From: an uncultured Clostridia bacterium | GTDB taxonomy: Bacteria; Bacillota; Clostridia; Oscillospirales; Acutalibacteraceae | NCBI GenBank assembly: GCA_904397895.1 | Contig: CAJFOZ010000026.1 | Location: 1 to 50,268 of the forward strand | Length of the DNA stretch: 50,268 bases | Reading direction: 5' to 3' | Part shown: in pieces, positions 36,786-45,645 of the stretch | How the letters are laid out: every line of letters starts with the position of its first letter | How positions within the stretch are numbered: the stretch's first letter is position 1 | The notes under the pieces: generated by a model | Databases searched by the model: none | Seen by the model: only the letters and a program-made list of their open reading frames with translations | Told to the model about the DNA's origin: nothing | Translations under genes and position numbers: made by a program

Positions 36786-37069
36786 CCATTACCCCAGAAA
36801 TTGTGGATTATGTCGCGCAGCTTTCCCGCCTGGAACTCTCCGAGGGGGAGAAAAAACGGGTGGAGAAGGATCTGGGCGACATTCTCTCTTATATGGACAA
36901 ATTGAATGAACTGGATACCACCGATGTGGAACCCATGTCGCACACCTTGCCGGTGAACAATGTGATGCGGGAAGATGTGTGCCGGCCCTCGTCCGACCGG
37001 GAGGAGCTGCTTCAGAACGCTCCGCAGAAAAAGGATGGGTGCTATCAGGTGCCCAAGGCAGTGGAATAA
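36782..37069 (+). CDS. gatC: Asp/Glu-tRNA amidotransferase subunit C
   Basis: GatC is the small subunit that wraps around and stabilises GatA with GatB. The 95-residue protein has the typical [15 protein letters not shown] and [11 protein letters not shown] motifs and ends FQ-poor with the usual KAVE-type tail. It starts within the hisI stop (ATGA). GatCAB converts misacylated Glu-tRNAGln and Asp-tRNAAsn to Gln- and Asn-tRNA, so this organism probably relies on at least one of these indirect routes. Confidence 0.94.
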   Translation: MTITPEIVDYVAQLSRLELSEGEKKRVEKDLGDILSYMDKLNELDTTDVEPMSHTLPVNNVMREDVCRPSSDREELLQNAPQKKDGCYQVPKAVE

Positions 37070-37083
37070 GGAGGGAACGGCCG

Positions 37084-38541
37084 ATGAATATATGGGAATT
37101 GGATGCTTTGGAGCTGGGAAAACGGATCAAAGACCGGGAGATCGGCGTGGCGGAAGCGGCAGATGCCCTTCTCGACCGCATCGAAGCGACCGACGGGGAG
37201 GTCAACGCCTATGTTTCCACCTTCCGCCAGGAAGCCGCTGCCCGGGCTCAGCAGGTGCAGAAAATGGTGGATGCCGGGGAAGGAAAAGGGCCTTTGTTCG
37301 GCGTCCCCGTATCGGTAAAGGACAATATCTGCGTCAAAGGGATGACCACCACCTGCGGCTCTCGGATGCTGTATAACTTCCGCCCGCCTTACAATGCCAC
37401 CGTCACCGACTGCCTGGACAAAGCCGGCGCCGTCATCGTGGGCAAACTCAATATGGATGAGTTCGCCATGGGTTCCACCACCGAGACCTCTTATATGGGC
37501 GTGTGCAAAAACCCATGGGACACCTCCCGCGTGCCAGGCGGATCATCGGGCGGCGCGGCGGCGGCCGTGGCGGCGTCGGAGGCCTTTTACGCCCTGGGAA
37601 CCGATACCGGCGGATCCATCCGTCAACCGGCCTCCTTCTGCGGCGTCACCGGCATCAAACCCACCTACGGCACCGTTTCCCGCTACGGCGTTGTGGCCTA
37701 CGCCTCCTCGCTGGATCAGGTGGGGACGTTGGGCCGGGATGCGGCCACCGTGGCGGCCTCTTTGGACATTATCACGGCCAAGGATGCAAAGGACAGCACG
37801 TCAGTAGCCCATCCGGACGGAGGCTTTTATGAGAGCTTAAGTGGGGATATCAAGGGCATGCGCATCGGCCTCCCCACCGATTATTTTGGGGAGGGTTTGG
37901 ATCCTCAGGTCAAGGAAAAGGTGCTGGCCGCCGCCAAGCAGCTGGAGCAGTTGGGCGCCCATGTGGAGGAGTTCCCCATGCCCATTGTGGAATATGTGGT
38001 GCCGGCCTATTATATCATCTCCTGCGCCGAGGCATCCTCCAACCTCTCCCGCTACGACGGGGTCAAATACGGCTTCCGGGCGGAGCATTACGAGGACCTT
38101 TATGATCTGTACTTGAAATCCAGAAGCCAGGGCTTCGGCATGGAGGTCAAACGCCGCATTATGCTGGGCAACTTTGTGTTGTCCTCCGGTTACTACGACG
38201 CGTATTACAACAAGGCCTTGAAGGTCCGCGCCCTCATTAAAAAGGCGTTTGACGAGGCATTCCAGAAGTACGATATGCTGCTGGGGCCGGTGGCTCCCAC
38301 CACCGCCCTGAAAATCGGGGAAAACTTGGACGATCCGTTAAAGATGTATCTGGGCGATATCTACACCGTCTCGGTCAACCTGGCGGGACTTCCCGGTCTT
38401 TCCGCCCCTTGTGGGTTTGACGGCCAGGGACTTCCGGTGGGCATGCAGCTCATCGGCCCGGCCTTCGGGGAGAAGAGGTTGCTCAATGCGGCGTACGCCT
38501 ACCAGCAGGTCACCGATTTCCATCAAAAGAAACCGCAGTGA
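37084..38541 (+). CDS. gatA: Asp/Glu-tRNA amidotransferase subunit A
   Basis: GatA is the amidase that releases ammonia from glutamine or asparagine. The 485-residue amidase-signature protein has the catalytic lysine in VSVKDNICVKG near residue 79. The Ser-cisSer region follows in VPGGSSGGAAAAVAA near 155 and DTGGSIRQPASFCG near 178. The chosen ATG follows AAGGAGGG; the in-frame upstream extension lies inside gatC. Length is normal. It is flanked by gatC and gatB. Confidence 0.97.
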   Translation: MNIWELDALELGKRIKDREIGVAEAADALLDRIEATDGEVNAYVSTFRQEAAARAQQVQKMVDAGEGKGPLFGVPVSVKDNICVKGMTTTCGSRMLYNFRPPYNATVTDCLDKAGAVIVGKLNMDEFAMGSTTETSYMGVCKNPWDTSRVPGGSSGGAAAAVAASEAFYALGTDTGGSIRQPASFCGVTGIKPTYGTVSRYGVVAYASSLDQVGTLGRDAATVAASLDIITAKDAKDSTSVAHPDGGFYESLSGDIKGMRIGLPTDYFGEGLDPQVKEKVLAAAKQLEQLGAHVEEFPMPIVEYVVPAYYIISCAEASSNLSRYDGVKYGFRAEHYEDLYDLYLKSRSQGFGMEVKRRIMLGNFVLSSGYYDAYYNKALKVRALIKKAFDEAFQKYDMLLGPVAPTTALKIGENLDDPLKMYLGDIYTVSVNLAGLPGLSAPCGFDGQGLPVGMQLIGPAFGEKRLLNAAYAYQQVTDFHQKKPQ

Positions 38542-38554
38542 GGAGGGGAAAATC

Positions 38555-39985
38555 ATGAAATATGAAATTGTGGTGGGCTTGGAAGTCCATGTGGAACTGA
38601 GCACCAAAACCAAGATTTTCTGCTCCTGCACCACCGAGTTTGGCGGGGAACCCAATACCCATTGCTGCCCGGTATGCACCGGCATGCCGGGGACGTTGCC
38701 GGTGCTCAACCAAAGCGTGGTGGAATACGCCATTCGGGCGGGCCTGGCCACCAATTGCGCCATCACCCGCAACACCAAGTTTGACCGGAAAAATTACTTT
38801 TACCCCGATCTCCCCAAGGCCTACCAGATCAGCCAACTGTATCTGCCCATCTGCCGCAACGGCGGCATAGAAATCCAGGTGGGGGATCAAAAGAAGGTCA
38901 TCGGCATCCATGAGATCCACATGGAGGAGGATGCCGGCAAACTGGTGCACGATCCGTTGGAGGATTGCACCTTGGCCGACTACAACCGCTGCGGCGTCCC
39001 GCTGCTGGAGATCGTGTCGGAACCGGATTTCCGTTCGGCCGAAGAGGTGCTGGCCTATCTGGAGAAACTGAAGGCCACGTTGCAATACATCGGCGTATCC
39101 GACTGCAAGATGCAGGAGGGATCGTTGCGGGCCGACGTCAACCTGTCGGTCCGTCCCGTAGGAGCCCAACAATTTGGCACCCGCACCGAGATGAAGAATA
39201 TGAACTCCTTTAAGGCCATCGCCCGGGCCATCCAAAGCGAAGCCGACCGCCAGATCGGCCTTTTGGAATCGGGAGGGCAGGTCATCCAGGAGACCCGCCG
39301 GTGGGACGACAACAAAGGCGATTCCTTCGCCATGCGCTCCAAGGAAAACGCCCAGGATTACCGGTACTTCCCGGAACCCGATCTGCCGCCGGTGTGCATC
39401 TCGGAGGAATGGATCGACCGGGTGAGAAAAGGGCTTCCCGAACTCCCCGACCAAAAATTAAAACGGTATACCCAGGAATTGGGCCTTTCGGAATACGATA
39501 CCCGGATGATCATCGGGACCAAGGCCATGGCCGATTTCTTTGAAGCGACGGTGACCCTGTGCGGCCAGCCCAAAGAGGTGGCCAACTGGATTATGGGCGA
39601 TATCTTCCGCCGCCTCAACGAGACCGATACCCAGCCGGAAGATATGGCCTTAAAGCCGGAGCAGCTGGCAAAACTCATCGGGCTGGTGGAGAAAAACGTC
39701 ATCAACCGCAACACCGCCAAGTCGGTCTTCGAAGCCGTGTTTACCCAAGGCGTGGATCCGGAGGTGTACGTCAAGGAACAGGGGCTGGAGATGGTGTCCG
39801 ACACCGGCATGGTGGAGGCCGTCATCCAGAAGGCTCTGGAACAAAATCCCCAATCAGTGGCCGACTACAAGGGCGGCAAACAAAAGGCCTTTGGATTCCT
39901 GGTGGGCCAGTGCATGAAGGAACTCAAGGGCAAAGCCGATCCCAAACAAATCAATGAATTGCTTCACAAGGCCCTGGGCGATTGA
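38555..39985 (+). CDS. gatB: Asp/Glu-tRNA amidotransferase subunit B
   Basis: GatB binds the misacylated tRNA and activates its carboxyl with ATP before amidation. The 476-residue protein has YEIVVGLEVHVEL, the CSC...CCPVC zinc cysteines (residues about 27-45), EDAGKLVHD, EMKNMNSFKA, and QDYRYFPEPDLPP. The C-terminal YqeY-like tail domain follows from about 330. GAGGAGGGG precedes the ATG. It ends the hisAI-gatCAB unit before a strong terminator. Confidence 0.97.
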   Translation: MKYEIVVGLEVHVELSTKTKIFCSCTTEFGGEPNTHCCPVCTGMPGTLPVLNQSVVEYAIRAGLATNCAITRNTKFDRKNYFYPDLPKAYQISQLYLPICRNGGIEIQVGDQKKVIGIHEIHMEEDAGKLVHDPLEDCTLADYNRCGVPLLEIVSEPDFRSAEEVLAYLEKLKATLQYIGVSDCKMQEGSLRADVNLSVRPVGAQQFGTRTEMKNMNSFKAIARAIQSEADRQIGLLESGGQVIQETRRWDDNKGDSFAMRSKENAQDYRYFPEPDLPPVCISEEWIDRVRKGLPELPDQKLKRYTQELGLSEYDTRMIIGTKAMADFFEATVTLCGQPKEVANWIMGDIFRRLNETDTQPEDMALKPEQLAKLIGLVEKNVINRNTAKSVFEAVFTQGVDPEVYVKEQGLEMVSDTGMVEAVIQKALEQNPQSVADYKGGKQKAFGFLVGQCMKELKGKADPKQINELLHKALGD

Positions 39986-40008
39986 GAAGCTTAGTCCATC
40001 AAAGAGAC

Positions 40009-40044
40009 AAAAGCCGCATCCTCTTGAAAAGGGATGCGGCTTTT
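40009..40044. terminator. Bidirectional terminator between gatB and the deacetylase gene
   Basis: AAAAGCCGCATCC (40009-40021) and GGATGCGGCTTTT (40032-40044) form a perfect 13-bp stem with a 10-nt loop and A/T runs on either side. Confidence 0.93.
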
Positions 40045-40058
40045 GCGGTTCAATGAAC

Positions 40059-40862
40059 CTACACACACAATTGATCCAAGGTGCCAAAGGTATATCCTTC
40101 GGCCTCCCACTTGGTCAGAAGTTCATCCAGGATGTCGCAATTGGTTTTGGAGGTACTGTGGAGAAGAACCACGGCGCCGGGATGGATGCGGGGGATTAAT
40201 TTTTGAAAAGCTTCTTCCTTGGTGGGCTGTTGATCCACATACCAGTCCACATAGGCGAGACTCCAAAATACGGTTTTGTAACCCAGTTCATTGGCCATTT
40301 TCAGATTGCTCTCGCTGTATTTTCCCTGGGGCGGACGGTAGTATTTGGGCATCTCCTGTCCGGTGGTATTTTTGTAAAGCTCCTCTAGAGAGGAAATCTC
40401 CTTTTGAAAGGAGGCCATGTCGGAGATCTTGGACATATCGGGGTGATGATAGGTGTGGTTGCCGACGATATGCCCCTCTTCCACCATGCGTTTGACCAGA
40501 TCCGGACTGGTTTCGATGTAATTGCCCACCACAAAGAAGGCGGCTTTGACGTTGTGCTTTTTTAGGGTGTCCAGGATAGCGGGGGTATAGCCGTTTTCAT
40601 AACCGGCGTCAAAGGTCAGGTAGATGACCTTCTGATCGGATGGACCGGCGTAATAGGCGTTGTACCGCCTGAGGGATTCGGCCGAGGCATTGCCCACCGG
40701 CGTTTTGCCGTTTTCCTGGAAGCTGAGCCCCCAATTGGCGTTATCCGCTGCGGTCGCCACCGTCTCGGTCCCAAACTGTGTCACGGCCAGAGGGATCCCC
40801 ACCACCAGCAGACAACAGATCAGCCCGATGATCAGGTGCTTTTTTCGAATGACATAAAACAT
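40059..40862 (-). CDS. Polysaccharide deacetylase, PdaA-like
   Basis: This NodB-fold enzyme probably removes acetyl groups from peptidoglycan sugars; PdaA itself acts on N-acetylmuramic acid during spore cortex formation. The 267-residue protein has an N-terminal membrane anchor (about 9-28), then TFDAGYENG (83-91), HTYHHPDMS with metal histidines 136 and 140, RPPQGKYSESN near 176, and LLHSTSKTN near the end. The motif TFDxGYENG is closer to PdaA than to chitin deacetylases, although the third position is Ala rather than the usual Asp/Asn. It lies 33 nt after a small membrane protein gene with a similar N-terminus. Sporulation is suggested but not shown. Confidence 0.9.
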   Translation of the reverse strand: MFYVIRKKHLIIGLICCLLVVGIPLAVTQFGTETVATAADNANWGLSFQENGKTPVGNASAESLRRYNAYYAGPSDQKVIYLTFDAGYENGYTPAILDTLKKHNVKAAFFVVGNYIETSPDLVKRMVEEGHIVGNHTYHHPDMSKISDMASFQKEISSLEELYKNTTGQEMPKYYRPPQGKYSESNLKMANELGYKTVFWSLAYVDWYVDQQPTKEEAFQKLIPRIHPGAVVLLHSTSKTNCDILDELLTKWEAEGYTFGTLDQLCV

Positions 40863-40895
40863 AATCAGCCCATCCCCTTAAAAGATAGTCTATGT

Positions 40896-41099
40896 TTATG
40901 ATGGATCGGTGGGATTGATGCCCGGCTGCTCCAGCGGGGCGGAGGAAGAGAGGGAGGAAGTTGTCTGACTGACCGAACGTCCCCCTGTTGTAGCCGATTG
41001 GGACATTCCCTGGGCCGCAGCCAGCAGTACAAATACACCCACCAGCAGCACAAGCCCCAAGGCGATGAGATTTTTTTTGCCTAACACAATAAATTTCAT
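40896..41099 (-). CDS. Small single-pass membrane protein, Ser/Thr-rich, unknown role
   Basis: This 67-residue protein has a basic start (MKFIVLGKKN), one hydrophobic segment (about residues 11-30) and a short exported tail rich in Ser, Thr and Gln. No domain is recognised. GGAGGGG lies just before its ATG. It precedes the PdaA-like deacetylase by 33 nt on the same strand. Both proteins begin with a short M-x-[FY]-[IV] stretch, a KK pair and a hydrophobic helix. It might be a processed secreted peptide or a partner of the deacetylase; this is inference. Confidence 0.6.
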   Translation of the reverse strand: MKFIVLGKKNLIALGLVLLVGVFVLLAAAQGMSQSATTGGRSVSQTTSSLSSSAPLEQPGINPTDPS

Positions 41100-41230
41100 A
41101 AGACCCCTCCATGCTGTCCGCGCACCAACGAGAAGGAAAAATCTCCCGATGTGGAGCATTTCCGGGCTTGTGCCGCGGTTGCCGCTTTTGCGGCGAGCGG
41201 CCCGCCGATATATGGGCATTTTATCACACG

Positions 41231-41309
41231 AAAATACCCCTCCTGCACAATGGTATGCAAGGAGGGGAAAGAAAAATACCACATTCTCGTTTGGATCAGA
41301 ATGTTTTTT
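41231..41309 (-). terminator. Hairpins downstream of the SGNH hydrolase gene
   Basis: Two stems follow the SGNH gene on the minus strand. ACATTCT/AGAATGT (41281-41287, 41298-41304) comes first. The second is a longer GC-rich stem, CCCCTCC-TGCA (41237-41247) with TGCA-A-GGAGGGG (41256-41267), followed by TATTTT on the minus strand. The second looks like the main terminator. The first has its T run on the plus strand. The rest of 41100-41321 shows no gene. Confidence 0.7.
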
Positions 41310-41321
41310 GATTTTTTAGGA

Positions 41322-42017
41322 TCAGCATATTTGTCTGGCAAATTGCAGCATGGCCTTGTCCATCACCTCATGGCCTTTTTCATTGGGATGGATACCGTCG
41401 GCGCACATGAGTTCAGAACAATCGGGATGGGAGAGAAAAGCATCGCGGATGTCCAGAAGGGGACACCCGTATTTTTGAGCCAAATGGCTAACGGCGATGG
41501 AATACCGCTCATGGAACCGGTAAATACGGAACACATCACCCAGCCATGTTAAGATGTTGTCCCGGCTGAGGCCGTTTCGCGTGATCCAGTTGAGATAGCG
41601 CACCGCGTCCAAAGGGGGGAGGGTCAACAGGATGGGCTTAATATTCTGCTTTTGCAGGGCTTCGATCATCTCGGTATAGCACTTCTCAAATTCCTCCAAT
41701 GAGGTATTGGGGAAGTGATCTTCATCCGGGTTGGCGGCTATTTCAGCCCAATTGAAGTCACAGTCGTTGCCGCCGTACTCCAGCATGACGGCGTCGCAGT
41801 GATAGCCGTCTTCCAGGGTATGCAGCAAGAGATTCTTGGCCCGAGGGGCGGTGTATCCAAATCGGGAACAGTTGTTGACCTGGATCCCCATAGTTTCCAA
41901 AGAGATTTCCATATCACGATTTTTCAATGTGGTATAGCGGCCTCTTTTCTCATCCAAAATAACACCCCGCAATACGGAATCTCCCCACATAGAAAGGTTA
42001 TAGCTGATATTGCTCAT
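41322..42017 (-). CDS. SGNH/GDSL family hydrolase
   Basis: SGNH hydrolases are serine esterases acting on lipids, acyl-thioesters or acetylated sugars. The 231-residue cytoplasmic protein has block I MWGDSVLRG (Ser14 nucleophile), block III LEYGGNDCDF with the oxyanion Asn, and block V CADGIHPNEKGHEV with the catalytic Asp/His. The start MSNISYNL is close to AGGTGA; a GTG three codons earlier is possible. No signal peptide is seen, so a cytoplasmic substrate such as an acetylated sugar is likely. It is transcribed divergently from a DUF1836 regulator. Confidence 0.88.
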   Translation of the reverse strand: MSNISYNLSMWGDSVLRGVILDEKRGRYTTLKNRDMEISLETMGIQVNNCSRFGYTAPRAKNLLLHTLEDGYHCDAVMLEYGGNDCDFNWAEIAANPDEDHFPNTSLEEFEKCYTEMIEALQKQNIKPILLTLPPLDAVRYLNWITRNGLSRDNILTWLGDVFRIYRFHERYSIAVSHLAQKYGCPLLDIRDAFLSHPDCSELMCADGIHPNEKGHEVMDKAMLQFARQIC

Positions 42018-42032
42018 GTTAATCACCTCGTG

Positions 42033-42078
42033 ATATAGTTTATAATACTATATTAAACTATTGTAAAAACAATGTCAA
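42033..42078 (-). promoter_or_regulatory. SGNH hydrolase promoter overlapped by inverted repeats
   Basis: On the minus strand TTGACA (complement of 42073-42078) and TAATAT (complement of 42050-42055) are 17 nt apart. Two inverted repeats cover the -10 side: ATATAGT...ACTATAT (42033-42039, 42047-42053) and ATAGTTTA...TAAACTAT (42035-42042, 42054-42061). ATTGT-AAAA-ACAAT (42060-42073) lies in the spacer. This is a candidate operator. Confidence 0.7.
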
Positions 42079-42083
42079 GTGGT

Positions 42084-42112
42084 TTGCAAATTTATTTTAA
42101 ATGATTTATACT
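42084..42112 (+). promoter_or_regulatory. DUF1836 gene promoter
   Basis: TTGCAA (42084-42089) and TATACT (42107-42112) are 17 nt apart. An ACTAT half-site like those in the divergent operator overlaps the -10. Confidence 0.7.
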
Positions 42113-42150
42113 ATCCCTATAGATAGAAATTAATAAGAGGTGCAGAGGAT

Positions 42151-42705
42151 ATGGAACCTAGATTACCCGATTTTACGCCATGGCTTGATCAGATGGAGCA
42201 CAATCATCTGGCCCGGTGGGATCAGCTGCCCGATTTGGAATTGTATATGGATCAGGTTATCACCTATCTGGACCGGCAGCTCATAGCCTTTAAGCAAAAG
42301 GAGGAAAAGGGCATTACCTCCTCTATGATCAACAATTATGTGAAGGATGGACTAGTGCCTCGTCCTAAGGGGAAAAAATATCAAAAGAGGCATTTGGCCG
42401 ATTTGCTGACAGTATGCACCCTCAAACCGGTGCTCCCCATCCCAGACATCGCGTTGCTGCTTAAGCAGGTGCCGGAGGAAAAACGACCGGAGTTTCACGA
42501 TGATCTGTGCGATATGCTGGATGATTGTTTTGCCCAGGTATCCGGCCAAATGAGGGAATCCTTGCAGCAAGAGAAGGAAGATTCCTCCCACTTGATGCAT
42601 GTGGCGCTGCAATTGACCATCGAGGCGGCCACACGTCGGACAGCGGCCCAGCGGATCTTTGCCGCCCTGAAGGAACAAGAGGATAAAGGGACAGGGAAAA
42701 AATAA
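42151..42705 (+). CDS. DUF1836 domain protein, putative DNA-binding regulator
   Basis: DUF1836 proteins of Firmicutes resemble MerR-type winged-helix regulators but have no established target. The 184-residue protein has the family stretch GITSSMINNYVKDGLVPRP near residues 50-70, which reads as a helix-turn-helix with the wing KGKKYQKRHLADLL. A helical, probably oligomerising C-terminal half follows. AGAGG-type sequence precedes its ATG. It is divergent from the SGNH hydrolase gene, with operator-like repeats between, so control of that gene and of itself is a reasonable inference. Confidence 0.8.
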   Translation: MEPRLPDFTPWLDQMEHNHLARWDQLPDLELYMDQVITYLDRQLIAFKQKEEKGITSSMINNYVKDGLVPRPKGKKYQKRHLADLLTVCTLKPVLPIPDIALLLKQVPEEKRPEFHDDLCDMLDDCFAQVSGQMRESLQQEKEDSSHLMHVALQLTIEAATRRTAAQRIFAALKEQEDKGTGKK

Positions 42706-42729
42706 CGTCTCCCTTTAGTTTGCCCAAAA

Positions 42730-42782
42730 GAAAAAACAGTAATCGAGAAGATTAAAAAAATCCTTTCGATTACTGTTTTTTT
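42730..42782. terminator. Bidirectional terminator between the DUF1836 gene and the ABC permease gene
   Basis: AAAAAACAGTAATCGA (42731-42746) pairs exactly with TCGATTACTGTTTTTT (42766-42781). The 19-nt loop is AT-rich. Confidence 0.92.
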
Positions 42783-42806
42783 ATCCCATGGGAAGGCGGG
42801 GGACTG

Positions 42807-44825
42807 TCAGTGTTTTTCCGATAAGATCCCCCGTTTAAAGCTGACCAACGTAGCCACAAAGTAGCACAGATAAATCAGCAGGAAAAGGACGAAGGTAATG
42901 AGAAGATACCAATAGGCGATCCAGGGAGAACTGAGCATGGTGGAAAAGGCACCATTGATGAGGGCGGTCAACGGGATGCACAGGCAAACCGGTAAAATAA
43001 GGGGGATGCCGAAATAAATGGCAAGTTGCCGGAAAATAACACGACCGATTTGTTTTTCACTGACCCCCATTTTGCGGAGGATATCGTAACGGTAACGATA
43101 TTTGGCGGCGTCGCTGAGCTGCTGGATGGCCAAGATGGTGGCGCAGATGAAAATCAGCACAATGCCCAAGTAAAACACGGCAAAGGACAGGATGGTGTAT
43201 ACCGACCGATTGTGATCCATAGAATAGGACTGAACAATAGGGGTATAGTATCCCGGGCGAATGGAGGAACCGTCCTGATGGGTGAGAATCTCACTCATAT
43301 TTCTGAGTTGATTCCGAAGATCCAATGGGGCGGGATGGGCGGTACAAAAGGCCATGGCCGAAGAGAAAACCCTCAGGGTATCGCACACATCGTCGGGCAG
43401 CAGGATGACAAATCCAAATCCATTGGGAGCCCACTGAGCGAAGGGGAAACAGAAAACATCGGAGAAAGATAGATCCTTTCCACCCATCCGGAGGGGACGA
43501 TCCGGAAGATGTTCCCGAAGGGTTTGCTGGTAGACCGGCGTCTCGGTATGGACGGCATATTGATTGTCCTCAAGCTGTACGGTAGGACGTCCCAGCATGG
43601 AACAAAGACGGTTATAAGTGGAAATGGGCATGCACAAATCATAAGGCGGGGAATAGGAAAATTGCTGAAGATAATTGGATTCCTGGATGAGGACATTGGT
43701 TACATCCGATTGCCCCGATTCATAAAGATGGTAGGATACCGAATTTTCCACCTGCGTATTTTGTTCCACGACCTCCATGGCAGGAGAAAAATCCACCTCT
43801 TCCGGGCCTTCATAGTAGAGCAATACGTCAAACGGGGACTCTGATTCAACCATAAATTGATAGGTGGAATTAAAGAGAAACCCGCTGCACACAGAGAGCA
43901 GCATAACCGTCAGCAGCAGGGAGATGGTGCCCATGATAAAGCCGTTGGTTTTGACCTTGGAAGTGGTCTGGCGCAGCAGAAAAAGATTGAGGCCTTTATA
44001 CCGCATAGATTTCCAATGCCGCTGTAAAAGCAGGAGGGAAGAGGAGAGGGTTATAGAGAATCCATAGATGCCCAAGACCAGTAGCATTACCCCGCAGAAC
44101 AGCCAAAAAAGAGGGGCGATGATTCCAAGAATAAAAGAGCTGTACCAGGTGGGATCCAGGAGAAAGGACAGCATCCATATACCGGCGGCTAAAGCGGCCA
44201 CCGAAAGGAGCATAAAAAAGACGGATAAGGCAGGATGAAGGCGTCCCCCCTCCTGATTGCGTTTGTCAGCATACATAAAGTCGTAGATACGGGATTTTCG
44301 GAAGGTACGCCGGCTGCGCCACAGCACAAAGAGGTAGATGACCATAAAATAGGCGAGAGTGAGAAGGACAGCCCCAGGGGAGAGAAATAGGGAGATGCGA
44401 TAAGGGCTTCCGAATATATTCATGATGATGGAGGCAAACACCTGGTAAAGCAGAGCGCCCAACGCCATGCCGCACAACAGGGCCAGCACGCCAATGATCA
44501 GGTTTTCCACCAGGAACATCCGGCTGATCACAGGCTTCTCCATCCCCAGCAGCAAATAGGTGCCGAATTCCCGGCTGCGCCGCTGGAGGATAAACCGGGT
44601 GGTATAATGGATGAGCCAACCGGTGATAAACACCACCATAGCGGTGACCATGCCGATGATTTCGGTCATGCTCTCCATGGCCGAGCTGAGATTGCGGATA
44701 TCTTCAGAAAAAAGCATCAGGTTGTAGGCAAAAATGAGGGACATGGTCATGACGATGGTGATAAAATAGATGAGATAATCGCGAGCGCTGCGTTTGGCGT
44801 TGCGGAGGGCCAATTTAGCGTACAT
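42807..44825 (-). CDS. Bce-type ABC transporter permease (FtsX-like domains)
   Basis: Permeases of this type work with one ATPase to detect and resist peptide antibiotics such as bacitracin, and signal to an intramembrane-sensing kinase. The 672-residue protein has about ten membrane helices: FtsX-like blocks near residues 15-300 and 540-665. A large extracytoplasmic domain of roughly 200 residues (about 335-530) lies between helices seven and eight, the hallmark of BceB-like permeases. It starts at [18 protein letters not shown], about 11 nt after GGAGGTGA, and overlaps the ATPase gene by 11 nt. The substrate is not predictable. Confidence 0.9.
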   Translation of the reverse strand: MYAKLALRNAKRSARDYLIYFITIVMTMSLIFAYNLMLFSEDIRNLSSAMESMTEIIGMVTAMVVFITGWLIHYTTRFILQRRSREFGTYLLLGMEKPVISRMFLVENLIIGVLALLCGMALGALLYQVFASIIMNIFGSPYRISLFLSPGAVLLTLAYFMVIYLFVLWRSRRTFRKSRIYDFMYADKRNQEGGRLHPALSVFFMLLSVAALAAGIWMLSFLLDPTWYSSFILGIIAPLFWLFCGVMLLVLGIYGFSITLSSSLLLLQRHWKSMRYKGLNLFLLRQTTSKVKTNGFIMGTISLLLTVMLLSVCSGFLFNSTYQFMVESESPFDVLLYYEGPEEVDFSPAMEVVEQNTQVENSVSYHLYESGQSDVTNVLIQESNYLQQFSYSPPYDLCMPISTYNRLCSMLGRPTVQLEDNQYAVHTETPVYQQTLREHLPDRPLRMGGKDLSFSDVFCFPFAQWAPNGFGFVILLPDDVCDTLRVFSSAMAFCTAHPAPLDLRNQLRNMSEILTHQDGSSIRPGYYTPIVQSYSMDHNRSVYTILSFAVFYLGIVLIFICATILAIQQLSDAAKYRYRYDILRKMGVSEKQIGRVIFRQLAIYFGIPLILPVCLCIPLTALINGAFSTMLSSPWIAYWYLLITFVLFLLIYLCYFVATLVSFKRGILSEKH

Positions 44826-45582
44826 CGGAAAGGTCACCTCCCAACAGGGCCATGACGTCCAGGATCTCGTTGAAAAATTGGCGGCGGGACTTGTCCCCTC
44901 GAAGGATCTCGTTGAAAATGTGCCCGTCCTTGAGAAATAGGATGCGCTGGCAATAGCTGGCCGAGAAGGCGTCATGGGTCACCATCAGGATGGTGGCCGA
45001 CATTTGGGTATTCATAGAGGAGATGGTCTCAAGAAGCATCTGGGCTGATTTAGAGTCCAGAGCGCCGGTAGGCTCGTCGGCCAGGATAAGCTGGGGATGG
45101 GTGACGATGGCCCGTGCACAGGCACATCGCTGTTTTTGCCCGCCGGATACCTGATAGGGGAATTTGTCGAGGATGTCTGAGATACCCAGCTGTTTTGCCA
45201 CCTGCTCGACAGCGGGATCCACTTGGGAAATAGGACAGCGGTTGATGGTCAGGGCCAGGGCGATGTTCTCCCGGATGGTCAAGGTGTCCAGCAGATTGAA
45301 GTCCTGGAAAACAAATCCCAAGTTTTCCCGACGGAACCGGGCCAGATGCTTTTCCGAGATTTCCGTGATATCCTGGCCGTTGATGAAGATATGTCCGGCA
45401 CTGACCAAATCGATGGTGGAGATGAGATTGAGCAATGTGGTCTTGCCCGATCCGGACGCCCCCATGATTCCGATAAATTCCCCCTCGTAAACGGATAGGC
45501 TGATATCATCAATGGCCTTAGTCACGTTGCCACGATTGCCGTAGTATTTTTCCACGTTTTCAATATGCAGAATCTCTTTCAC
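44815..45582 (-). CDS. Bce-type ABC transporter ATP-binding protein
   Basis: This is the ATPase partner of the downstream permease. The 255-residue protein has Walker [10 protein letters not shown] near residue 43, the Q loop VFQDFNLLD, the signature VSGGQKQR near 148, Walker [13 protein letters not shown] and the switch His in MVTHDA. It resembles the MacB/BceA class. I start it at the GTG at 45582, preceded by GAGGTGA; a longer frame begins in a region with a hairpin and has no ribosome binding site. It overlaps the permease gene by 11 nt, so the two are coupled. Confidence 0.93.
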   Translation of the reverse strand: MKEILHIENVEKYYGNRGNVTKAIDDISLSVYEGEFIGIMGASGSGKTTLLNLISTIDLVSAGHIFINGQDITEISEKHLARFRRENLGFVFQDFNLLDTLTIRENIALALTINRCPISQVDPAVEQVAKQLGISDILDKFPYQVSGGQKQRCACARAIVTHPQLILADEPTGALDSKSAQMLLETISSMNTQMSATILMVTHDAFSASYCQRILFLKDGHIFNEILRGDKSRRQFFNEILDVMALLGGDLSDVR

Positions 45583-45645
45583 GAAAATCACCTCGCCTTC
45601 CATTGTAGCATGGGTCTGAGGATGTTGGTATCGATGTATCTTACG

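Noticed and set aside
45602-45610. TGCTACAAT on the minus strand as the ABC transporter promoter
   Set aside because: The predicted RNA start would fall on the ribosome binding site and no -35 is present.
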